Positions 49,997-57,603 of a stretch of 64,000 nucleotides of DNA are shown here, piece after piece. How positions within the stretch are numbered: position 1 is the stretch's first letter; each line of letters begins with the position of its first letter. The notes beneath the pieces were generated by a model that saw only the letters and a list, made by a program, of their open reading frames with translations, was not told where the DNA came from and searched no databases. The position numbers and the translations under genes are program-made. Source of the stretch: Actinoplanes sp. N902-109 (GTDB taxonomy: Bacteria > Actinomycetota > Actinomycetes > Mycobacteriales > Micromonosporaceae); the NCBI RefSeq assembly GCF_000389965.1, contig NC_021191.1:8247501-8311500 (forward strand), given 5' to 3'.

Positions 49997-52477
49997 ATGC
50001 GAACAACGATCCAAGCCGTCAAGGTGGTTCAGCTGCGGCTGATCCTGGTGGCGGTTCTCCTGATAACCACCGCTCTGCTCAGCGCACCGGCCTGGCAACC
50101 CGAGGCGTCCGCGAGCGAGCCCATACCGGCCAGAGCCCCGGTAACGGTGTCCCTCACGTACGACGACGGCACCGACGACCAGCTCGAAGCGGCCGACATC
50201 ATGGCTCAGCACGGGGTGACCGGGACGTTCTACCTCAACTCCAGCCGCTTCGGCGCGCCGGGACGCCTGAACGCTGACGAGGCCCGGGCGCTGCAGTCCG
50301 CGGGCAACGAGATCGGTGGCCACAGCGTCACCCATGCCGACCTGCCGACGCTGACCGCCGACGAGCAGAAACGGCAGATCTGCAACGATCGGTCCAGCCT
50401 GCTGGCACAGGGGCTGCGGGTGACGAACTTCGCCTACCCGTACGGGGATGACAGTCCCGAGACACAGCAGATCGTCGCCGCCTGTGGCTACAACTCCGCC
50501 CGCGTCGTGGGCGACATCGTCTCTCCGGGCAGCTGCAGCGGCTGCCCTTTCGCCGAGCAGATCCCCCCGACGAACCGGTACAGCATCCGCACGCCGGACT
50601 CGATCAAGCCGCGGATCTCGCTTGTCGACATGCAGAACTACGTGCTGCAGGCCGAACAGGGTGGCGGCGGCTGGGTGGTGATCGTCATGCACCGGGTCTG
50701 CGACGACTGCGACCCGTACGCGGTGACGCCGGCCAAACTGGACGCGTTCTTGTCCTGGCTGACTCCGCGGGCGGCCGATGGCACGGTGGTCAGAACGGTC
50801 GCCGAGGTCGTCGGCGGAGATGTGCAGCCGTCGGTCACCGGCCCGGTCCCGCCGCCTCGCGACGTGACGGCCGGGCTGTTGCACAACCAGTCGATGGACG
50901 CCGACACCAGCGGTGACGGTATCCCCGACTGCTGGCAGCGCGGCGGGTACGGCGACAACTCCTGGGCTTGGGCCAACTCGAGCACCCCGCACAGTGCGCC
51001 GGCCGCCATGCAGGTGTCGATCAGCTCGTTCACCAGCGGCGACCGGCGCATCATGACCCCGCAGGACCTCGGCGCCTGCGCCCCCGAGATCGTCCCCGGC
51101 CACACGTATCAGATGAAGGCCTGGTACCAGTCGGTCGGCACGAGCCGGTTGGTGGCGTACTACCGCGACAAGTCGAACCGCTGGGTGTATCTCTCGCAAG
51201 GGCCGTTCCTCGCTCCGGCCGCGACCTGGCGCGAGACGACCTGGACGACACCGGAGCTACCTGACGCCGCATCGGCCCTCTCGGTCGGGCTGTCGCTGCG
51301 CTCAACCGGCCGGATCGTGGCCGACGACTTCTCGCTGACGGACACCGATCAGATCGCCCCGACCGTGGAGCTGACCTCGCCGGTCGACGGCTCCCGCATG
51401 CGCGGAACGGTCACGGTGGCAGCCGATGCCGCTGACGCATCCGGCGTCGACCACGTCGATTTCCTGCTGGACGGGGTGCTGGCCTGCAGCGCGCGTTCTG
51501 CGCCGTACCGGTGCACGGTCGACACCACGGCGCACCCCGACACGGTCATCGCGATCACCGCCAGGGCGGTGGACACCGCCGGCAACACGGCCCTGTCCCT
51601 TGGCCGCAACTACACGATCTCCAACTCGGTGCCGCCGGACAGCATCGCTCCCAGCGTCACACTGGCCGGCCCGGATCCCGGGAGTTCGGTGTCGCAGACA
51701 GTGACATTGAGCGCGGTGGCGTCCGACAACGACTCGGTGAGCCGGGTGTTGTTCTACGTCGACGGCGCCTTCGTCGCGGCCGTTCGCTCGGAGCCGTACA
51801 CCGTGCAGTGGGACTCGAGCGCCCATCCGGACGGACCCGCCACGATCGAGGCGAAGGCGCTCGACATCTCCGGCAACCTGGGCTTCTCCCTGCAGCGCAC
51901 CGTCACGGTGGACAACTATCGGCTGGACTCCACCACGCCGGTCACCACGATGGCCTGTGACGGGACAGTGTGCGGCGCAGACTGGTACGCCGAGCCGGTG
52001 CAGGTCTCCTTCGCGGCAACCGACACCGGGTCCGGGGTCGAGCACGTGGCTTACACACTCGACGGCACCGATCCGGCCGCCGGCAACGGCTCCATCTACA
52101 GCGAACCCTTCACCGTGTCGTCGTCGGCGACGGTCAAATACCGGGCAATGGACCGGGCGGGCAATCTCGAAGCGGTTCACGCATTCGATCTCGCCGTGGA
52201 CAGCACTGCCCCCGAAGCGAGGGTTGCCGCGCCGGCAGCAGGTGACACGGTCTCCGCTGTGACGTATCTGAAAGCTGCCGTAGCGGACTCGAACGGCGTG
52301 GCACGGGTCTATTTCTACCTCGACGGCAAGTTGCTGGGCAGCCGCATCGTGACGCCTTTCCAGTGGAAGTGGGATCCCGCGACGGTGTCCCCGGGGACGC
52401 ACACGGTGCAGGTGACGGCGGTTGACCCGGCCAGGAATCAAACCAAGTCAGAAGCGGTGACCTTCACGGTCTCCTGA
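49997..52477 (+). CDS. secreted NodB polysaccharide deacetylase with CBM-like and Ig-like domains
   Basis: An 826-residue exported enzyme. After a signal peptide (LILVAVLLITTALLSAPAW) comes a NodB domain to about residue 285: VSLTYDDGTDDQ (base and metal Asp), GGHSVTHADL (metal His pair), NFAYPYGDD. Residues 290-450 form a CBM-like domain similar to that of paralogues 1 and 2 (HNQSMDADTSGDGIPDCW). Three to four Ig-like repeats follow (PTVELTSPVDGSRMRGTVTV; APSVTLAGPDPGSSVSQTVT), with a chitobiase-like one in between (GVEHVAYTLDGTDPAAGNG). It likely deacetylates an amino-sugar polymer outside the cell. Confidence 0.87.
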   Translation: MRTTIQAVKVVQLRLILVAVLLITTALLSAPAWQPEASASEPIPARAPVTVSLTYDDGTDDQLEAADIMAQHGVTGTFYLNSSRFGAPGRLNADEARALQSAGNEIGGHSVTHADLPTLTADEQKRQICNDRSSLLAQGLRVTNFAYPYGDDSPETQQIVAACGYNSARVVGDIVSPGSCSGCPFAEQIPPTNRYSIRTPDSIKPRISLVDMQNYVLQAEQGGGGWVVIVMHRVCDDCDPYAVTPAKLDAFLSWLTPRAADGTVVRTVAEVVGGDVQPSVTGPVPPPRDVTAGLLHNQSMDADTSGDGIPDCWQRGGYGDNSWAWANSSTPHSAPAAMQVSISSFTSGDRRIMTPQDLGACAPEIVPGHTYQMKAWYQSVGTSRLVAYYRDKSNRWVYLSQGPFLAPAATWRETTWTTPELPDAASALSVGLSLRSTGRIVADDFSLTDTDQIAPTVELTSPVDGSRMRGTVTVAADAADASGVDHVDFLLDGVLACSARSAPYRCTVDTTAHPDTVIAITARAVDTAGNTALSLGRNYTISNSVPPDSIAPSVTLAGPDPGSSVSQTVTLSAVASDNDSVSRVLFYVDGAFVAAVRSEPYTVQWDSSAHPDGPATIEAKALDISGNLGFSLQRTVTVDNYRLDSTTPVTTMACDGTVCGADWYAEPVQVSFAATDTGSGVEHVAYTLDGTDPAAGNGSIYSEPFTVSSSATVKYRAMDRAGNLEAVHAFDLAVDSTAPEARVAAPAAGDTVSAVTYLKAAVADSNGVARVYFYLDGKLLGSRIVTPFQWKWDPATVSPGTHTVQVTAVDPARNQTKSEAVTFTVS

Positions 52478-52484
52478 GCTCAGT

Positions 52485-52519
52485 CCCGGCGGGCTCCGGC
52501 AGCGCTGGAGCCCGCCGGG
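52485..52519 (+). terminator. hairpin after the secreted deacetylase
   Basis: CCCGGCGGGCTCC and GGAGCCCGCCGGG form a perfect 13-bp stem, starting eight bases past the stop and followed by GCGTGTCTTTCC. It stands 23 bases before the next gene, which may therefore have its own promoter or rely on read-through. Confidence 0.75.
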
Positions 52520-52542
52520 GCGTGTCTTTCCTAGGAATTCGC

Positions 52543-53793
52543 ATGCGACCACCCAAGACCTTGATGTGCGCCCTGATCGCCACCCTGACCGCCGCAACGC
52601 TCACCAGTGCCGCGCAGCCCGCGGCTGCGGCTACCAGCCCGGTGCCGAACTCCTCCTTCGAGGAGGGCTTCAGCGGCGGCAAGCTGAAGTGCTGGGGCCT
52701 CTCCGGAACGGGAACCGGCAAGCTCACCGTGACGAACACCGGCCACAGCGGCAAGGGCGCGTACGTCGGCGGCAGGGGTCCGGCCAGGGGCACGTTGAAG
52801 CTCATGACCGACCGCACCAGCGGCTGCCGGATTCCGGCACAGCCGGGAGCCCGCTACACCCTGCGTTTCTGGATGAGGTCCACTGGCACTGTCCGCCCCG
52901 TCGTCCAGACCTACACGGCAAAGGCCGGGTGGCGGTCCTGGTACACCGGGAGCAAGATTGCCGCCGGCCGGGTCAAGCGCTACTCGTCCACGCTTCCAGC
53001 GGTTCCTTCCGGCGTGACGGCCATCAGCGTGGGCGTCAAGTTCCCCGCGACCAGCACTGTCGTCCTGGACGACGTCACGTTGGCGCCCGCGGCGGGCGAG
53101 ACGCTGTTCCGGCCGGCGTTTCCCGCCACCGACGGACTCGTCACCAATGAATTCGCCTATTGGAGCCCGCAGAATCCGCAGCGTTCGGACTCTCCCGACT
53201 GGGAGATGACGAGCGGCTCGTTGTTCGCCCGCGATCGGAACGGCTGGACCGGCCCGATCAACGCCCGTCCGGCCGACGCGATGTCCCGCTCCGGCACGAA
53301 CTCGGCCATCTTCCGGCTGACCAGCCGCCGGCTCGACTTCGCCGATGTCTCGGTCCGGCTGAACCTGCGGGTCGAACAGCTGGTCTCGACCGCGGCGACG
53401 CCGCGCACCGATTGGGACGGCGTCCACCTGTTCCTGCACTACAAGAGCGAGTACGAGTTGTACTACGCCAGCGTGGCGCGCCGCGACGGCAAAGTGATCA
53501 TCAAGAAGAAGTGCCGCGGTGGTCCCACGAACGGCGGGTCCTACTATCCGCTCAGCGCCGAGGTGCGGGGCCGGGCCATCCCGTACGGCACCTGGCTCAC
53601 GGCGGGTGCCTCGATTCAGGACAACGACGACGGCACCGTCACGATCAACCTCTACCGCGACGGCAAGCTCGCGGTGACCGCCACCGATCGTGGAGTGGGC
53701 TGCCGCCCCATCACGGGTGCCGGCGCGGTGGGCATCCGGGGCGACAACGCCCAGTTCAGCTTCAACACGTTCGCCGTCACCGCGCTGGGCTGA
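52543..53793 (+). CDS. secreted CBM-like plus ConA-like module protein, paralogue 2
   Basis: A 416-residue exported protein, very similar along its length to paralogue 1. Signal peptide: TLMCALIATLTAATLTSAAQ. CBM-like domain: VPNSSFEEGFSGGKLKCWGL, CRIPAQPGARYTLRFWMRS. Beta-sandwich module: GLVTNEFAYW, SPDWEMTSGSLFARDRNGW, DWDGVHLFLHYKSEYELYYA, ARRDGKVIIKKK, GIRGDNAQF. ATG 52543 has AGGAATT upstream and is preferred to GTG 52522. It faces the UDP-sugar dehydrogenase gene. Function as for paralogue 1, unproven. Confidence 0.8.
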   Translation: MRPPKTLMCALIATLTAATLTSAAQPAAAATSPVPNSSFEEGFSGGKLKCWGLSGTGTGKLTVTNTGHSGKGAYVGGRGPARGTLKLMTDRTSGCRIPAQPGARYTLRFWMRSTGTVRPVVQTYTAKAGWRSWYTGSKIAAGRVKRYSSTLPAVPSGVTAISVGVKFPATSTVVLDDVTLAPAAGETLFRPAFPATDGLVTNEFAYWSPQNPQRSDSPDWEMTSGSLFARDRNGWTGPINARPADAMSRSGTNSAIFRLTSRRLDFADVSVRLNLRVEQLVSTAATPRTDWDGVHLFLHYKSEYELYYASVARRDGKVIIKKKCRGGPTNGGSYYPLSAEVRGRAIPYGTWLTAGASIQDNDDGTVTINLYRDGKLAVTATDRGVGCRPITGAGAVGIRGDNAQFSFNTFAVTALG

Positions 53794-53799
53794 CGGGCA

Positions 53800-53825
53800 C
53801 AGGGCCCGGCACCAGCCGGGCCCTG
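53800..53825. terminator. hairpin between convergent genes
   Basis: CAGGGCCCGG and CCGGGCCCTG form a perfect 10-bp stem between the stops of paralogue 2 and the UDP-sugar dehydrogenase. It likely ends transcription from both sides. Confidence 0.75.
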
Positions 53826-53838
53826 CGGTTCACCCGGG

Positions 53839-55143
53839 TCAGAGCATCGTGCGGTGCCCCAGTTCATGCAGTTTGTAGGTGGCGTCCAGGACCGCCGGCA
53901 CACCGTGCAGCCAGGTCACGTCCACGTCGGGGTGCAGCGTGTGCGCGATGACCAGGTCCCACTCGACTGTCTCGAAGTCGTCGACCGATTGCAGGGTGCC
54001 GCCCTTGACGGCAATCCGCGGCAGGTGCGTGTCGGTGTACGAGACGTCCGCACCGCCGTCCCGCAGCCGGTCGATGATCTCCAGCGCCGGCGACTCCCGG
54101 ACATCCGCGACACCGGGCTTGTAGGCCACGCCGAGCACGAGGATCCGCGCTCCGGCGAGCCGGGTCCCGCGGTCGGCCAGCACCTCGACCGCGCGGGTGA
54201 CGACCTGCCCGGGGCGGCCGGCGACAAGGCGCATGGCAGTCTCGATCATCGGCGCTTCGACGCGGTCGGCTCGCAGCTGCCACAGCAGATAGTGCGGGTC
54301 GCAGGGGATGCAGTGGCCGCCGACTCCCGGTCCGGGGTAGAACGGCATGAACCCGTACGGCTTGGTCGCGGCGGCGTTGATGACCTCGGTGATGTCGAGC
54401 CCGAGACCCCGGCTGATGTCGGCGAACTCGTTCGCGACGGAGATGTTGACCGCGCGGAAGGTGTTCTCGTACAGCTTGGTCATCTCGGCCGCCTCAACGC
54501 TGCTCACCGGGTGCACGTAGCTCGAGCAGCCCTCCAGCAGCATGCGCGTGCGCTTGAGGCACTCGTCGGTGACCCCGCCGACCACCCGCGGGACCTGCTT
54601 CTGCACGTGCTGCTCGTTGCCCGGGTCGATGCGCTCCGGTGCGAAGGCGACGAAGATGTCGACGCCCACCTTCATGCCCCGCGCGCGCAGCGGCTCCACC
54701 AGGAAGTCCCGGGTGCAGCCAACGTACGTGGTCGAGGTCAGGATGATCGTCTGGCCGGGCACGGCCTGCGCCACCACGCTGCGGCAGGCGGCAGCGAGCG
54801 GTGTCAGATCGGGCAGCAGGTGGTGGTCGATGGGCGTGGGCACGCAGATGAGAACGGTCGCTGCCTCGGCCATCCGCGCCGGGTCGGTGCCGAGGTCGAA
54901 GTTGCCCGGATCGGCCAGCGCACCGGTGAGTTTCTCCTGGTCGGATGTCAGCAGGTCGGCGCGCCCAGCGCGGATGTCGGCAAGCCGCCCGGCGCTGATG
55001 TCGAGACCGAGCACCCGCCGCCCCACGGCGTGCAGGGCCAGGGCGGTGGGCAGGCCGACATAGCCCAGACCCACCACGGCGGTGTCGTAGCGGAACGTGG
55101 TGGTCGCGGGAGCAGCGGCCAGAGAGTTGTTCACCGAGGTCAT
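53839..55143 (-). CDS. nucleotide-sugar dehydrogenase (UDP-Glc/UDP-HexNAc type)
   Basis: A 434-residue NAD-dependent enzyme that oxidises C6 of a UDP-sugar to a uronic acid. TAVVGLGYVGLPTALALHAV is the NAD fold, VPTPIDHHLLPDLTPL and TSTTYVGCTRDFL follow, and the catalytic Cys is in GPGVGGHCIPCDPHYL. The GGHCIP(V/C)DP form is closer to UDP-GlcNAc/ManNAc dehydrogenases (WbpA, WecC) than to UDP-glucose dehydrogenase. ATG 55143 is chosen; GTG 55176 would add 11 residues. It lies 80 bases after the ConA-like membrane gene, across an AT-rich gap. Confidence 0.9.
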   Translation of the reverse strand: MTSVNNSLAAAPATTTFRYDTAVVGLGYVGLPTALALHAVGRRVLGLDISAGRLADIRAGRADLLTSDQEKLTGALADPGNFDLGTDPARMAEAATVLICVPTPIDHHLLPDLTPLAAACRSVVAQAVPGQTIILTSTTYVGCTRDFLVEPLRARGMKVGVDIFVAFAPERIDPGNEQHVQKQVPRVVGGVTDECLKRTRMLLEGCSSYVHPVSSVEAAEMTKLYENTFRAVNISVANEFADISRGLGLDITEVINAAATKPYGFMPFYPGPGVGGHCIPCDPHYLLWQLRADRVEAPMIETAMRLVAGRPGQVVTRAVEVLADRGTRLAGARILVLGVAYKPGVADVRESPALEIIDRLRDGGADVSYTDTHLPRIAVKGGTLQSVDDFETVEWDLVIAHTLHPDVDVTWLHGVPAVLDATYKLHELGHRTML

Positions 55144-55223
55144 AAGCACGCCCCGTTCAACGGCGTCCTTGATCACAAGCTACGTTACAAAAGGTTCAAA
55201 ACGGTCAACCGAAAAGCCGACGC
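55144..55223 (-). promoter_or_regulatory. AT-rich gap before the UDP-sugar dehydrogenase gene
   Basis: On the minus strand TTGACC and TAACGT occur in GGTTGACCGTTTTGAACC and what follows, with a 15-base spacer, a little short for a normal promoter. The AT content is clearly above the surroundings. The dehydrogenase may thus have its own promoter besides read-through from the GT2 operon. Confidence 0.4.
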
Positions 55224-55976
55224 TCAAATGGCTTCCGCCGTTATGTCAGCGAAGTGGAACTCGGCGTTGTCCCCGCGCAGCCCGAATCCCCCAGAGCCGA
55301 TCACCCGCGCGGCTGAACTGTCGGTTGCCGATACCAGCTGCCGGCCGTCGAGGCGTAACGCGATGCGGGTCGTGTGGTCCTCGGCGTCGCGGATGCCGGC
55401 TTCGACGTCGATCCAGTTGCTGGTCAGCGGATAGGCCGCCGAGGCCAGCTCGGTGTAGGTGCCGCCGTTCGACGAGCCGCCGGGATCCTTGCGTTTGATG
55501 ATCACCGTGTTGTCCCGCCGCTGCAGGCTGATCGCGTAGAGCTCACGTGAGCTCCGGTAGCGCAGGAACAGGTGGACGCCGTCGTAGGGTGCCGCCGGCG
55601 TCCGGTCGGTCTGCACGAGCTGATCCACCCGCAGCCGGAATCTGATGCGTACGTCGGTGAAGTCGCGGCGCCGTGTCACCATCCGGAACACAGCCGAATC
55701 GGTACTGATCCGCGACTCGGGGTCGGGTCGATCATCGTCGGGCCGACCGGAATAGCCGGCGCCGTCGACCGCGAACAGCGACCCGCTGGTGACCTGCCAG
55801 TCCGCGGAACGACGGACACCCGGCTGGTCAGCGTGCCGCTCGGTGAGCTCGTTCGTCACCAGCCCGTCCCGGCCCAGATGAGGGCGGTAGGCGTCCGGAG
55901 CCTGCCAACGCCACACGCCGATGCCACCGAGGAGCAGCGCCACCAGCGCCGCGCCGAGGCCGAGCAAGCGCTTCAT
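55224..55976 (-). CDS. membrane-anchored ConA-like module protein, paralogue 3
   Basis: A 250-residue protein. One N-terminal helix (LLGLGAALVALLLGGIGVW) anchors it; there is no CBM-like domain. The outer part is the same module as in paralogues 1 and 2: GLVTNE, WQVTSGSLFA, YDGVHLFLRYRS, RRDNTVIIKRK, GGSSNGGTY, GLRGDNAEF. Its ATG overlaps the deacetylase stop by four bases, so it is made together with the synthase and deacetylase. It is probably the cell-bound member of the set. Confidence 0.8.
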   Translation of the reverse strand: MKRLLGLGAALVALLLGGIGVWRWQAPDAYRPHLGRDGLVTNELTERHADQPGVRRSADWQVTSGSLFAVDGAGYSGRPDDDRPDPESRISTDSAVFRMVTRRRDFTDVRIRFRLRVDQLVQTDRTPAAPYDGVHLFLRYRSSRELYAISLQRRDNTVIIKRKDPGGSSNGGTYTELASAAYPLTSNWIDVEAGIRDAEDHTTRIALRLDGRQLVSATDSSAARVIGSGGFGLRGDNAEFHFADITAEAI

Positions 55977-57505
55977 CCCGCGGTCACCGCTTCGACGGTC
56001 AACGCGGCGAACCTCGGCATGGTGGAATCGGTCTCACGGCGGATCGACAGAGCAAGACCGCCTGTCGTACCGGGCGCACGGACGACAGCGATCCGATCGC
56101 CGTCCACGGAGACGGTCGTCGTGCCCGCCGTGACCTCGACGTCCACCAGGTGCCGGCCGTTGCCGTCCAGCGACGCGGACGTGCGGATGCGGCCGGTGTC
56201 CTGATCGACCACCTGAACACCGGCGTACGCGACGCGGCAGGTGATCGCGCCGGCACCACCGACCCGTACGGTGACGTTGGCATTGTTGCCGCCGGCCTCG
56301 AGACCGGCGATATCGGCCCGCACCCGGTAGTCGCGCCAATCGGCGGAGCCGAACGGCGCGTACGAGGCCTGCACGTACGTCTTGCCCGTAGGCGCCGGAT
56401 CGGAGCCGGTGAACACGCCGAGCGGGGGAACCGTCCGGGTCCACGAGTCCCACCAGCGGCCGTGATCCGTCAGCGGTTCGAGCTTGTCCGGCGCGATCGC
56501 GGTCCACGCCACCACCTGCCGGACGAGCTGGGCCGGCGTGGTGTCGGCCATGACCTCGATGCGCTGGATCTCCCCGCCACGGGCGGCCCGCCGGCTCGTC
56601 GGCGCGGGCGCCGTCGTCTCGTTCGTGAAAGCGGCCGCGTACGTCGTGTCGATCAGCCGGGCCGTGTCACGCCGGACCGAGGTGTCGCGCCGGGAGCCCA
56701 GATCCGAGAACGGATACGCGAACAACCGCGGCCGGGGCAAGTCGTGCCGCTCGAAGTCACGCAGCTGCGCACCCACGTCCCGCTCGATCCGGGCGTGGTG
56801 CTCGGCATCGGTCTCCAGCCGGGTGTCGTCCGCGACCCAGGCCCGGCCGGTGAGCAAGGAACCGTTGACCCGCTTCTCACCGACCGCGCCGCGGGTATGC
56901 AGATCATGGGTGTGCGCCTGGAAGTCCCAGCGGCCCGATGCCGCCATGCGGGTCACCTCGGGCCACGTCAGGTAGTACGGCCGGTATTCCCCCACCCGAC
57001 CGCTGATCAGGTACGAGGCGGCGTGTGCCCGCTGCCGGCGGAGGATGCGGTCGGCGTACAGGTAGAGACCCTCGGTCCCGTCGTCGAACGTCAGGTAGAC
57101 CGAGCGCGGACCGGCGGGGGCGCCGCCCAGGTAGGCCGCGTACTCGTCGGAGGTGATGGTCCGGTATCCGGCCGCTGCCAACGCCATCAGCTGCCGCTCG
57201 AACCGCTCGGGCGAGACGACGTAATCGTCGCCCGAGCCGGGCCGGATGTCGTGATAAGCGAGCACCACGGGCGGCGCATGCGACGGCAGCCCCACACCCG
57301 CCGCCTGCCAGCTCGCCCGTTCCTGCCCGGACACCGCCGGCATCGGCGTCGACAGCTGATCCGGCAGGTCGTGGCTGTTCAGCAGGTGCAGCGCCATTCT
57401 CACCGGCACAACGACGATCACCACCGCGAGCACCCACAGCACCGCCCGCGTCAGCCAGCCGGCCACCCGGTGCACAGCCAAGGAACCCGCGGAGACCTGC
57501 GGCAT
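55973..57505 (-). CDS. membrane-anchored PgaB/IcaB-like polysaccharide deacetylase
   Basis: A 510-residue protein with an N-terminal helix (AVLWVLAVVIVVVPVRMAL) and a NodB-type domain to about residue 340: VYLTFDDGTEGLYLYA (metal Asp), WDFQAHTHDLHTRG (metal His, the HTHDLH form of PgaB/IcaB), RLFAYPFSDLGS. A C-terminal beta-sandwich of about 160 residues follows (DYRVRADIAGLEAGGNNANV). It should N-deacetylate a polymer of GlcNAc-type sugars at the membrane. The ATG 57505 shares one base with the stop of the microprotein before it, and its stop overlaps paralogue 3. Confidence 0.88.
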   Translation of the reverse strand: MPQVSAGSLAVHRVAGWLTRAVLWVLAVVIVVVPVRMALHLLNSHDLPDQLSTPMPAVSGQERASWQAAGVGLPSHAPPVVLAYHDIRPGSGDDYVVSPERFERQLMALAAAGYRTITSDEYAAYLGGAPAGPRSVYLTFDDGTEGLYLYADRILRRQRAHAASYLISGRVGEYRPYYLTWPEVTRMAASGRWDFQAHTHDLHTRGAVGEKRVNGSLLTGRAWVADDTRLETDAEHHARIERDVGAQLRDFERHDLPRPRLFAYPFSDLGSRRDTSVRRDTARLIDTTYAAAFTNETTAPAPTSRRAARGGEIQRIEVMADTTPAQLVRQVVAWTAIAPDKLEPLTDHGRWWDSWTRTVPPLGVFTGSDPAPTGKTYVQASYAPFGSADWRDYRVRADIAGLEAGGNNANVTVRVGGAGAITCRVAYAGVQVVDQDTGRIRTSASLDGNGRHLVDVEVTAGTTTVSVDGDRIAVVRAPGTTGGLALSIRRETDSTMPRFAALTVEAVTAG

Positions 57506-57603
57506 CACGGGAGGATGGTGCCTCGGGTCAGCACCATGGCATACACAGCGAGCACCAGCACGCCAACGACCGCACCGCTCAGCAACCGCCCGATCCGCCT
57601 CAT
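57505..57603 (-). CDS. 32-residue membrane microprotein coupled to the GT2 synthase
   Basis: A frame of 32 codons: MRRIGRLLSGAVVGVLVLAV continues as one helix to YAMVLTRGTILP. The ATG (57603) overlaps the synthase stop by four bases (ATGA) and its TGA shares a base with the deacetylase ATG (TGATG). Such a chain without any spare base is strong evidence for translation. PgaCD/IcaAD synthases use a small membrane partner encoded beside them; this one is far shorter, so an equivalent role is only inferred. Confidence 0.75.
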   Translation of the reverse strand: MRRIGRLLSGAVVGVLVLAVYAMVLTRGTILP

